DNA from: DSOI01 sp041394885
GTDB lineage: Bacteria > Acidobacteriota > Terriglobia > Bryobacterales > Bryobacteraceae
Assembly: GCA_041394885.1 (NCBI GenBank)
Contig: JAWKHI010000038.1
Location: 1 to 64,000 of the forward strand
Direction: 5' to 3'
Length of the DNA: 64,000 nt
In this document: positions 33,541 through 41,574 of the stretch, piece by piece
How positions within the stretch are numbered: the stretch's first letter is position 1
Layout: the number at the start of each line of letters is the position of its first letter
Program-made: the position numbers and the translations under genes
The notes under the pieces: generated by a model
What the model was told of the DNA's origin: nothing
Database searches by the model: none
What the model saw: the letters and a program-made list of their open reading frames with translations, nothing else

Positions 33541-35388
33541 TCAGGCGAGCGCAAACGCGACGAAGGCGTCGCCGGACTTGGTCCGCTGGCGGTTTCCTCC
33601 TCCGCAGGCGATGGCAACGAACTGTTTGCCGCCGGCCGAATAGGTGCACGGGGTGGCGTAGCCACCGGCTGGCAGTAGGTGTTCCCAAACCACGGCGCCG
33701 CTGGAGGAATCGATGGCGCGGAGCTTTTCGTCGGCAGTGGCGGCGACGAAAATGAGTCCTCCGGCGGTGGCGATGGATCCGCCCAGTTGAAACGTCCCGG
33801 TCTTCTTCACACCACGGGCGGTCAATTCGGGATGTTCGCCGAGCACCTCACGCCAACGAAAATCGCCGGTGCGCAGATCGATAGCGGTGAGATGGCCCCA
33901 CGGTGGTTTGACGGCGGGGTAGCCTTCCTGGTCGACGAATTTCTCATAGCCGGTGTGTCCCCATTTGTAGCCCTCCTCGGGCTTACCTTGGCGAAGAGTG
34001 ATGATGCTCGGAAGCTCGCTCGAATTGACGAAGAGGAGATTCTGAGCAGGGTCGTAGCAGCAGCCGCCCCAGAGTGCGCCGCCGAGCGTACCGGGCGAAA
34101 AAATGCTCCCCTGTTTGGAAGGGGGCGGAAACGGACCGTCGCTACGAAGCTGGCGCAGCCGCTCGAGGGCGAAAGCACGGGCTTCAGCGGAGATGTCGGT
34201 GACGAGGTCCTCGTTGATGGTCTGCCGTGAAAACGGCGCGGGCTTGACGGCGAACGGCTGGGTAGGCGAGAGCGGATCGCCATCGACGCTATCGGTGGGA
34301 ACCTTGCGCTCCTCGATGGGGAGGATGGGTTTGCCGGATTCGCGATCGAACAGGAACAGCATGCCGGTCTTGGTGACCTGGGCGACGGCGTCGCGTTTGC
34401 GGGCACCTTCGGTGATTGTGACCAGGGCGGGCTGAGCGGGAAGGTCATAATCCCAGACATCGTGGTGGACGGTTTGAAAATGCCATTTGCGTTTTCCATT
34501 GCGGACGTCGATGGCCAGCACGCAGTTGGCAAAGAGATTGTTTCCGGGGCGGTCACCGCCCCAGAAGTCAAAAGCGGCCGATCCGGTGGAGACGAAGACC
34601 ATCCCGCGCTTGAGGTCCACGCTCATGCCGGCCCAATTGTTGGCGCCTCCGTTGCGTTTGTAGGAGTCCTTGGCGAAAGTGTCATAGCCGGACTCACCGG
34701 GATGAGGGATGGTGTGAAAAATCCACTTGCGTTTTCCGGTGAAAACATCGTAGCCGCGGATGTGCCCGGGGGCGGCGGGACGGGGGCCCTCGCCGCCGCC
34801 ACCGCCCACGATGAGAGTGTCTTCAAACAGAACCGGTGGACTGGTGGCGCGATATTCCAAACCCGACATGTCGCGGTCAAAGGCTTGTGTCAGGTCGACG
34901 ACGCCGTTGTCGCCGAATGGGCGCACGAGTTCGCCGGTCTTGGCGTCGAGGCAGTAGAGCTTGTCCTGCAGCGCGACGAGGATGCGGCTCTTTCGGCCGT
35001 CGCGAAAATAGGTGACGCCCCGGTTCACACCCGGAGCGCGACGCGATTTTCCGAGGGGATCGAAGTTCCACAACGCCTCGCCGGTAGCTGCGTTCAGCGC
35101 GCGGACCTGGAGGCGGGGACTGGTGAGATAGAGGACACCATCGACGACGACGGGCGTGCACTCGATGGTGGTGGCGGGGCGCTGCATGGCGTCGCCGGTG
35201 TTGTGTGTCCAGGCCGGCTTCAATTTGGCGACGTTATCGCGCCGGATCTGGTCCAGGGGTGAGAATCGCGTGGCGCCGGAGTCACCGCCATAGTAGCCCC
35301 AATCGGCGTCGCCGGAAGCAGCCAAGGCGTGAGTGAGCGGCCGGGCCAGGGAGACCCCGCCGAGTTGGAGTAGCGTACGTCGATCCAT
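33541..35388 (-). CDS. PQQ-dependent dehydrogenase without cytochrome domain
   Basis: The 615-residue protein is an eight-bladed beta-propeller quinoprotein like membrane or soluble glucose or alcohol dehydrogenases. Landmarks are DWGYYGGDSGATRFSPLDQI, TTIECTPVVVDGVLYLTSPR, KRNGGANNWAGMSVDLKRGM and the closing IACGGGNRQRTKSG. An RR-leader (MDRRTLLQLGGVSL) suggests export by Tat. The start at 35388 is chosen because TATGCT lies exactly 7 bases upstream; the frame runs 4 codons further. PQQ is the presumed cofactor. It diverges from a related gene. Confidence 0.88.
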   Translation of the reverse strand: MDRRTLLQLGGVSLARPLTHALAASGDADWGYYGGDSGATRFSPLDQIRRDNVAKLKPAWTHNTGDAMQRPATTIECTPVVVDGVLYLTSPRLQVRALNAATGEALWNFDPLGKSRRAPGVNRGVTYFRDGRKSRILVALQDKLYCLDAKTGELVRPFGDNGVVDLTQAFDRDMSGLEYRATSPPVLFEDTLIVGGGGGEGPRPAAPGHIRGYDVFTGKRKWIFHTIPHPGESGYDTFAKDSYKRNGGANNWAGMSVDLKRGMVFVSTGSAAFDFWGGDRPGNNLFANCVLAIDVRNGKRKWHFQTVHHDVWDYDLPAQPALVTITEGARKRDAVAQVTKTGMLFLFDRESGKPILPIEERKVPTDSVDGDPLSPTQPFAVKPAPFSRQTINEDLVTDISAEARAFALERLRQLRSDGPFPPPSKQGSIFSPGTLGGALWGGCCYDPAQNLLFVNSSELPSIITLRQGKPEEGYKWGHTGYEKFVDQEGYPAVKPPWGHLTAIDLRTGDFRWREVLGEHPELTARGVKKTGTFQLGGSIATAGGLIFVAATADEKLRAIDSSSGAVVWEHLLPAGGYATPCTYSAGGKQFVAIACGGGNRQRTKSGDAFVAFALA

Positions 35389-35395
35389 CGAGGCC

Positions 35396-35401
35396 AGCAT
35401 A
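35396..35401 (-). promoter_or_regulatory. TATGCT -10-like box before the PQQ dehydrogenase
   Basis: On the minus strand TATGCT lies 7 bases before the ATG at 35388. The exact 7-base gap is shared with four other genes in this window. Confidence 0.45.
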
Positions 35402-35490
35402 TCAGCGGCCGGGGCATTGCGGGGTGGAGCCCGGCGTCGCTCGAGGCTGGCGAAACGGTCGGGCGGCGGACTATGCTACTGAAGAGAACG

Positions 35491-37578
35491 ATGACACCCA
35501 AACGCGCGCTCGTACTGCCGCTGCTCGCCGCATCCGCATTCGGGCAAAGCCCGGCTTATCGCGACTGGTCCGTCTACGGCGGTGGGCCCGATTCGATCCG
35601 GTACTCGCGCCTGACGCAAATCAACACGAAGAACGCCAGCAAGCTGACGGTGGCCTGGATGCACGACACCGGCGACGCCTTCGAGGGATCCGAAATCCAG
35701 TGCAATCCGATCATCGTGGGGAAGGTGCTCTACGCGACAACGCCGAAGCTTCGCGTGATCGCGCTCGAGGCCGCCACAGGCAAGCAGATCTGGAGCTTTC
35801 AACCCGAAGTATCGGGAAAAAACAGGAATCGCGGACTAACGTATTGGGAGTCTAGCGATGACAGCCGGATCTTCGTGGGCGCCCGCCACTACCTCTATGC
35901 CGTGGATGCAGGGACCGGAAAGCCGGTGAGGTCGTTCGGAGAAAACGGAAGGGTAGATCTGCGCCGAGGGCTGGGCCGCGACACGGACGGAGTCAGCCTG
36001 CGGCTCACCACGCCGGGGATCGTTTACAAGGACATGCTCATCACGGGATTCCTCACGAGCGAGGGATTGCCCTCGGCGCCGGGCTTCATCCGCGCGTACG
36101 ACGTCCGGACCGGGCAGATCCGCTGGACCTTCCACACCATTCCACAGCCGGGCGAGTTCGGCTACGACACATGGCCGAAGGAGGCGTACAAGTACACCGG
36201 CGGCGCCAACAATTGGGCGGGGATGAGCCTGGACACCGGGCGTGGGATCGTGTACGTGCCCACGGGATCGGCGGCGTACGATTTTTATGGCGCGAACCGG
36301 CATGGCGACAATCTTTTCTCCAATTCGCTGCTGGCCCTGAAAGCCGATACCGGCGAACGGTTGTGGCATTTCCAGTTCGTGAAGCACGACGTGTGGGATC
36401 GCGACCTGCCCGCGCCGCCGAGCCTGGTGACCATCAAACGGAACGGGAAGAGCATTGACGCGGTGGCGCAGATCACCAAGTCCGGCCATGTGTTCGTATT
36501 TGACCGCGTGACGGGCGCGCCGGTGTTTCCCATCGAGTATCGGGAGGTGCCGGCGTCGGAAGTGGACGGCGAAAAACTGGCAACGACGCAGCCGTTTCCC
36601 ACCAAGCCGCCGCCGTTCTCGCGACAAACGCTCACCGAGCGAAATCTAACGCGGCGGACGCCGGAAGCGCACCGCGTCGTACTGGAACGCTTTCGCAAGG
36701 TCCGCAGCGCGGGACAATTCGTACCGCCGGGCTTCGAAGGATCGGTGTTGTTTCCCGGCTACGACGGCGGGGGGGAATGGGGCGGCGCGGGGTTCGATCC
36801 GGAGACGGGATTGCTGTACGTGAATGCGAACGAGATGCCGTGGGTGATGCGCCTTGTGCCGAAGGCGTCCGCGACGGGACGGATGAGCGGCCGGACGCTG
36901 TACAACCGGAATTGCGCGGCGTGCCACCGGGAGGACCTGGGGGGGAGTCCGCCGGAATTCCCTGCCCTGGCGGGGATCGGAAGTAAGCGAACCCGTGAAC
37001 AAGTGGTGTCCGTGATTGGAAAGGGCGCGGGCCGTATGCCGGGATTCGCGCACATCGGCGACACCTCGGTGGAAGCCATCGCCACCTACCTCATGAGCGG
37101 CAAGGAGGAGCAGGTGGACGCGCCGGCAAAGCCGGATTCTCCCTTCGATCAGAAGTACATGAGCGATGGGTACAACAAGTTTCTGGATCCGGACGGGTAT
37201 CCGGCGGTGGAGCCCCCTTGGGGAACGCTCAATGCCATCGATCTGAACAAGGGGGAAATCAGGTGGAAAATTCCGTTTGGGGAATTTCCCGAACTGGCGG
37301 CAAAGGGAATGCGGAATACGGGAACGGAGAACTACGGGGGTCCTGTGATCACCGCGGGCGGGCTGCTGTTCATCGGCGCCACCAACCATGACCGCAAGTT
37401 CCGCGCGTTCGACAAACGGACCGGCAAGCTACTGTGGGAGACGACACTACCGGCGGCTGGGAACGCGACGCCGGCGACATACGAAGTGGACGGGCGTCAA
37501 TACGTGGTGATCGCGGCCGGGGGCGGGAAGTCCGGCGCGCCATCGGGCGGCAGCTACGTGGCGTTCGCGCTGCCGTAG
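35491..37578 (+). CDS. PQQ-dependent dehydrogenase with inserted cytochrome c domain
   Basis: The 695-residue exported quinoprotein has a signal peptide (ALVLPLLAASAFGQ), a beta-propeller dehydrogenase (YGGGPDSIRYSRLTQINTKN, FKYTGGANNWAG-like YKYTGGANNWAGMSLD), and a cytochrome c domain inserted near residues 455-540. The heme motif is CAACH (475-479), with a distal methionine probably in GRMPGFAHIGD. Electrons from the PQQ site likely pass to the inserted heme. The start at 35491 was preferred to one 6 codons upstream for its Lys/Arg-rich signal start and nearby GAAGAG. It diverges from the other PQQ gene. Confidence 0.88.
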   Translation: MTPKRALVLPLLAASAFGQSPAYRDWSVYGGGPDSIRYSRLTQINTKNASKLTVAWMHDTGDAFEGSEIQCNPIIVGKVLYATTPKLRVIALEAATGKQIWSFQPEVSGKNRNRGLTYWESSDDSRIFVGARHYLYAVDAGTGKPVRSFGENGRVDLRRGLGRDTDGVSLRLTTPGIVYKDMLITGFLTSEGLPSAPGFIRAYDVRTGQIRWTFHTIPQPGEFGYDTWPKEAYKYTGGANNWAGMSLDTGRGIVYVPTGSAAYDFYGANRHGDNLFSNSLLALKADTGERLWHFQFVKHDVWDRDLPAPPSLVTIKRNGKSIDAVAQITKSGHVFVFDRVTGAPVFPIEYREVPASEVDGEKLATTQPFPTKPPPFSRQTLTERNLTRRTPEAHRVVLERFRKVRSAGQFVPPGFEGSVLFPGYDGGGEWGGAGFDPETGLLYVNANEMPWVMRLVPKASATGRMSGRTLYNRNCAACHREDLGGSPPEFPALAGIGSKRTREQVVSVIGKGAGRMPGFAHIGDTSVEAIATYLMSGKEEQVDAPAKPDSPFDQKYMSDGYNKFLDPDGYPAVEPPWGTLNAIDLNKGEIRWKIPFGEFPELAAKGMRNTGTENYGGPVITAGGLLFIGATNHDRKFRAFDKRTGKLLWETTLPAAGNATPATYEVDGRQYVVIAAGGGKSGAPSGGSYVAFALP

Positions 37579-37589
37579 ACCTTCGCTGC

Positions 37590-37595
37590 GATAAT
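37590..37595 (+). promoter_or_regulatory. GATAAT -10-like box overlapping the start of the methyltransferase
   Basis: GATAAT (37590-37595) overlaps the ATG at 37594 and lies exactly 7 bases before the in-frame GTG at 37603. The same context (AATGGARCGAGTG) occurs at hslV. A -10 element here suggests GTG is the real start. Confidence 0.4.
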
Positions 37596-38859
37596 GGAGC
37601 GAGTGCCGGCCCTTTCCCCGCAGTCTGAATTCACTGGTGAGCGAGTCGTCCCCGGTCAGGTCGATCCGGATTTGTGGAACGAACATCTTGCACGCTATCT
37701 TTTCGCGTCCCGTTTGGCGCGGCGGAAGCGTGTATTGGACGTCGCGTGCGGCGCCGGGTACGGATCAGCGGAGTTGGCGGCAACGGCAGCGAGCGTAGCC
37801 GCGATCGACATCGCGGAAGGCGCGGTGCGACAGGCGGCCGCGAGCTACGAACGAGGGAACTTACGGTTCGCGTGCGCGTCGGCGACGGCGCTGCCGTTTC
37901 GCGACCGCGCGTTCGATCTGATCACGGCGTTCGAGGTGATCGAGCATCTCGAGGACTGGGACCTGTTGCTGAGCGAAGCAGCGCGGCTACTGGCGCCGGG
38001 CGGGCAACTGATCGTCTCGACGCCCAACAAGAGCTACTACGCGGAGGCGCGCAAACTCGCGGGCCCGAATCCGTTCCACGCACACGAATTCGAATTCGAA
38101 GAATTCGGGGCGGCGCTCGAGCGTCATTTTCGCCACGTCTCCCTGTTCGTGCAGAACCATGCCGCGGTCGTGGCGTTTCAGCCCCTGGCAGGAACGGGAG
38201 GCGCCGAAATCCGCATGGATACGGCGGCGGTGGATCCGGCCGAGTCGCACTTTTTCATGGCTGTCTGCGCGCAATCGCCGCAGACCGGCAGCCCGGCCTA
38301 TCTGTACCTTCCCACCGCGGCGAACGTGCTGCGCGCGCGGGAGCTTCACATACGGCGGCTCGAACAGGAACTGGCGCAGAAAGAGGAGTGGCTGGCGAAG
38401 TCGCAAGCCGATCATCAGGAGCTGCTGGCGAGGCATCGCGCGCAGCAGCAGGAGTTGGAGGATCGGAACCGTTGGGCGGCGAAGCTGGATGAAGATCTGG
38501 CCGCGGCAGGCCGGCGGGTGAGCGAACTCCAGCAGGAATTGGTGGAAGAAGCGGCCAATGCCACGGAAGTTGTCGCCGGCTACGAGCGAAAGATCGCGGA
38601 GTTGGAGCGGGAAGGCAATGAGCGGGCAGCGGCGGTGGAGGCGCACTGGCGCGGCGAGTTCGAAAACAAGTCCCGCGAGTTGGTGGAGTGCGTGCGGCTG
38701 CTGGATACAGCCGAAAAAACGGTGGAAGAACGGACGCTGTGGGCGCAATCGCTCGACCGGGAAAAGACGGCGGTGGAAGCACAGTTGAGCATGGTGCAGG
38801 CGTCCCGATGGATCAAGGTGGGGCGGCGATTGGGATTGGGTCCACGCGTGGGTGGATGA
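37594..38859 (+). CDS. SAM-dependent methyltransferase with long coiled-coil tail
   Basis: The 421-residue protein has a SAM-binding domain (VLDVACGAGYGSAELAA about 46-62, then LLAPGGQLIVSTPN) like the methyltransferases of glycan and natural-product clusters. From about 250 to 390 it is a heptad-rich, Glu/Arg/Leu-rich coiled coil (RRLEQELAQKEEWLAKSQA onward), ending in a basic tail. The coiled coil may measure or tether the enzyme. A GTG nine bases after the ATG has GATAAT 7 bases before it and may be the true start. Confidence 0.82.
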   Translation: MERVPALSPQSEFTGERVVPGQVDPDLWNEHLARYLFASRLARRKRVLDVACGAGYGSAELAATAASVAAIDIAEGAVRQAAASYERGNLRFACASATALPFRDRAFDLITAFEVIEHLEDWDLLLSEAARLLAPGGQLIVSTPNKSYYAEARKLAGPNPFHAHEFEFEEFGAALERHFRHVSLFVQNHAAVVAFQPLAGTGGAEIRMDTAAVDPAESHFFMAVCAQSPQTGSPAYLYLPTAANVLRARELHIRRLEQELAQKEEWLAKSQADHQELLARHRAQQQELEDRNRWAAKLDEDLAAAGRRVSELQQELVEEAANATEVVAGYERKIAELEREGNERAAAVEAHWRGEFENKSRELVECVRLLDTAEKTVEERTLWAQSLDREKTAVEAQLSMVQASRWIKVGRRLGLGPRVGG

Positions 38860-38881
38860 GCCGGACCGAACCCGGCTCATC
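38855..38881. terminator. Stem-loop overlapping the stop of the methyltransferase gene
   Basis: GATGAGCCGG (38855-38864) pairs perfectly with CCGGCTCATC (38872-38881), with a 7-base loop. It spans the TGA at 38857-38859 and lies between two convergent genes. No T-tract follows on either strand, so termination is not certain. Confidence 0.45.
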
Positions 38882-38897
38882 GAGGACACGATCGCCG

Positions 38898-39653
38898 CTA
38901 CCTTCGACGGCGGAGCCGGACGAGCATCAGCGTGACTCCCACTCCGGTGAACAGCAGCGTGGATGGCTCGGGTACGGGTGTTCCGACGTTGAACAGGATG
39001 AAGTCCACCTGTTGGGGGTTGGGCTGGAGAGCACTATCGCTGAGGGTCAACCGGATGCGCCCTACGTCGACCAAGCCGGACAGGAGAACGAGTCCGCCCT
39101 GGCCGCCGCTGTCGCTGGCGGTGAGATCCGACACGGAGAAGACGGAGGCGTTCCCGGAGGCCGTGATCGAGGTGGGCGACGTGGAGAAATAACCCGCGAT
39201 CCCTGGTTCTCCACTGAAGTATTCGTGTTCGAACGTCCAGGTGTTGACGTCGATTGGGTTGTTGGCGAAGTCCCATGCCTCGATCGTGTAGGCGTAGTGA
39301 TTGTGAATGTTGCCAATGATCAATTGGCCGCCGGCGCCCCATCCATAGCCGGCGGAGAAATCGAACTCGATGCTGGATCCGAGACCATCGATGCCGTGGA
39401 TCTGTAGTTCGGTCGTCATCGACTGGCTGGTGATCGCGGCCGGCAGTCCAAACAGGGTTCCCGGCGTAAAGCCGAGAAATCCGGGATAGGGATCGGAGCC
39501 GGTGATGGTTCCGGCGGAACTGGTGTTGGAGAAATTCCACGTGGAGTTGGAGAAAGAGCTGGTCCAATCGTGGAATTGGAAGGGTCCGGCCGCGGCGGGC
39601 CACTGAGCCATCGCCAGCATTGCGGGCAGTATCGCGAAGAGTCGCTTGTTCAT
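38898..39653 (-). CDS. PEP-CTERM sorting-signal protein 2
   Basis: The 251-residue exported protein has a signal peptide (LFAILPAMLAMAQWPAAA) and a PEP-CTERM end: VPEPSTLLFTGVGVTLMLV then RLRRRR. The middle is Ser/Thr/Gly-rich with FSNSTWNFSNTSSAGTITGS near the start and no catalytic motif that I recognise. A GGGAGG site precedes the ATG. It is one of three PEP-CTERM genes here, which share only the two end signals. Confidence 0.88.
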   Translation of the reverse strand: MNKRLFAILPAMLAMAQWPAAAGPFQFHDWTSSFSNSTWNFSNTSSAGTITGSDPYPGFLGFTPGTLFGLPAAITSQSMTTELQIHGIDGLGSSIEFDFSAGYGWGAGGQLIIGNIHNHYAYTIEAWDFANNPIDVNTWTFEHEYFSGEPGIAGYFSTSPTSITASGNASVFSVSDLTASDSGGQGGLVLLSGLVDVGRIRLTLSDSALQPNPQQVDFILFNVGTPVPEPSTLLFTGVGVTLMLVRLRRRR

Positions 39654-39715
39654 GTGAGGTTGTCCTCCCTTTCATTCCTGGATGCGCAGGGGGAGTACAA
39701 CCGGGGTCAATTTTC

Positions 39716-40480
39716 CTAGGTTCTTATTCCGATGTGAAGAGCGACCATGCCGAAGGTCATGCGATGGAAACGGACATCGGCGAAGCCGGCGTGCCGCATC
39801 TGCGCCGCGAGATCTTCCGCGCCGGGGAACTTCCGCACGGACTCCGGGAGGTACTCATACGCGTCCGGTTCATTCGAAAACAGCGCGCCGAGGCGAGGCA
39901 GGACCCGCAAGGAATAGAAATCGTAGAAGCGCCGGAAGAGGGGACTGGGCGGGGTGGAAAACTCGAGGATCGCCGCAGCGCCGCCCGGGGCGAGCACGCG
40001 ATGCATCTCTTCCAACCCGCGGCGATAGTTGGCGAGATTGCGGAAGCCGAATGCGGCGGTGACCAGGTGCACGGACGCGTCGGGGAGGGGGAGCCGCAGA
40101 GCGTCGGATTCAAACACCATCGAGGGCAGGGCCTTGGCGCCGATTTTGCGCTGCGCGGTCTGAAGCATCCGGTGGGAGAAATCACTGCCGAATACGGGAA
40201 CCGCGGAGGCGCGCTGGAGGGCGATGGTGAGGTCGCCGCTGCCGCAGCATAAATCGACGACGCGCGGGCGGGCATCGCGGACAGGCGCAAGGAACGGCCG
40301 CAGGAGAGAGACAGTACGCCAGCGCCAGTAACGATCGGTCTGAAACGAGAGCAGGTGATTGAGAAAGTCGTACCTCGGCGCTACGCCGTCAAACATACGG
40401 CGGACGTAGCGCGAAACCTGCTCTTCGCCTTGCACGCCGCGTGGGGAAGAGCCCGGCGCGGCCGTCGGCGCAGTCTTCAT
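39716..40480 (-). CDS. ubiE: Demethylmenaquinone methyltransferase (MenG/UbiE)
   Basis: The 254-residue enzyme methylates demethylmenaquinone, the last step of menaquinone synthesis. UbiE motifs present are MFDGVAPRYDFLNHLLSF, VVDLCCGSGDLTIALQRA (SAM site), FGFRNLANYRRGLEEMHRV and AAILEFSTPPSPLFRRFYDF. The start at 40480 overlaps the aroB stop by 4 bases (ATGA), so the two chorismate/quinone-path enzymes are co-translated. The pathway link is that menaquinone derives from chorismate. Confidence 0.93.
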   Translation of the reverse strand: MKTAPTAAPGSSPRGVQGEEQVSRYVRRMFDGVAPRYDFLNHLLSFQTDRYWRWRTVSLLRPFLAPVRDARPRVVDLCCGSGDLTIALQRASAVPVFGSDFSHRMLQTAQRKIGAKALPSMVFESDALRLPLPDASVHLVTAAFGFRNLANYRRGLEEMHRVLAPGGAAAILEFSTPPSPLFRRFYDFYSLRVLPRLGALFSNEPDAYEYLPESVRKFPGAEDLAAQMRHAGFADVRFHRMTFGMVALHIGIRT

Positions 40481-41562
40481 CGGGATTCCGCCAGCGCCAT
40501 CTCGGTAGCCCGGCGGATCAGCACGGGATCGACGCCGGTGGCGACGCGAACGTTGCCCACCGTTTCCGGAAGGACGAAGTGGACGTTGCCTTGGATCGTT
40601 TTTTTGTCGGAGTTGAGGCGCGCGAGCATGGAGCCGGGGTCCACCGCAGAGAGGGATGGGATGGCGCCATAGGCATCGATGGATCGCAGAATGCGCTGCC
40701 GGTCTTCTTCCGGCGTCACGCCCATCAGGCCTCCCAGATGCGTAACGGCCCGCATTCCGAACGCGACGGCCTCGCCGTGGAGGAGGTAGGCGTACTGTGT
40801 TTCGGCTTCGAGCGCGTGCCCGATGGTGTGGCCGAAGTTGAGGATGCGGCGCAGGCCGCCTTCTTTTTCGTCCTCCGACACCACTTCGGCTTTGATACGG
40901 ACGGATTCGGCGATCATGTCCTCGACGATTTCCGGGTCCTGGACCAGGACCTTCGAAGACTCGTCCAGCATCCGCGCGAACAGACGCGGGCTGCGAATGA
41001 TGCCGCACTTGACCACTTCGTAGAGGCCGGCTCTGTACTCGCGGGCAGGCAGGGTTGCGAGCACATCCGGGTCAATGACCACAGCCAGGGGTTGGTGGAA
41101 TGCGCCGATGAGATTCTTGCCGGAGACGAGATTGGCTCCGGTCTTGCCGCCGACCGAGGCGTCGACCTGGGCGAGCAGAGTGGTGGGCACCTGGATCACC
41201 GGAACGCCGCGCATGAAGATGGCGGCGAGGAACCCGCCGAGGTCGCCCACGATGCCTCCGCCGAAAGCGATCACGATGCTCGAGCGATCGGCGCCGCGCT
41301 GCACCATCTGTTCGGCCAGAGCTTCCACTTCGGCGATCCGCTTGCGCTGCTCGCCGCCGGGAAAGACGAGTTTCTCCATGGGGGCCGAGGTCTCGAGCCC
41401 TGCCTCCAACGCGGCGCCATGCAGACTCCAAACGTCTTCGGTGGTCACGACGAAAATTTTGCCGGCTTTTGCCGGGAGGAAATCGCCAACGGAGGCGAGG
41501 GCGCCGCGGGAGACGACGCACGGGTATTCGCGCGCAGGTGTCCGCACCGAAAATGTGGGCAT
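40477..41562 (-). CDS. aroB: 3-dehydroquinate synthase
   Basis: The 361-residue second shikimate-pathway enzyme cyclises DAHP to 3-dehydroquinate using NAD+ and a divalent metal. Landmarks are VVTTEDVWSLHG, FPGGEQRKRIAEVEALAEQM, IAFGGGIVGDLGGFLAAIFM, PTTLLAQVDASVGGKTGAN, and FGHTIGHALE with LLHGEAVAFGM carrying metal ligands. The length is normal. TACAAC lies 6 bases before the ATG. The start codons of aroB and divergent nadB are 7 bases apart. Confidence 0.95.
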   Translation of the reverse strand: MPTFSVRTPAREYPCVVSRGALASVGDFLPAKAGKIFVVTTEDVWSLHGAALEAGLETSAPMEKLVFPGGEQRKRIAEVEALAEQMVQRGADRSSIVIAFGGGIVGDLGGFLAAIFMRGVPVIQVPTTLLAQVDASVGGKTGANLVSGKNLIGAFHQPLAVVIDPDVLATLPAREYRAGLYEVVKCGIIRSPRLFARMLDESSKVLVQDPEIVEDMIAESVRIKAEVVSEDEKEGGLRRILNFGHTIGHALEAETQYAYLLHGEAVAFGMRAVTHLGGLMGVTPEEDRQRILRSIDAYGAIPSLSAVDPGSMLARLNSDKKTIQGNVHFVLPETVGNVRVATGVDPVLIRRATEMALAESR

Positions 41563-41568
41563 AAAGAC

Positions 41569-41574
41569 GTTGTA
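41569..41574 (-). promoter_or_regulatory. TACAAC -10-like box before aroB, overlapping the nadB start
   Basis: On the minus strand TACAAC lies 6 bases before aroB's ATG and overlaps the TTG start of nadB (41570-41572). The -10 of nadB would conversely lie within the first codons of aroB, so the two promoters would compete. Confidence 0.35.
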
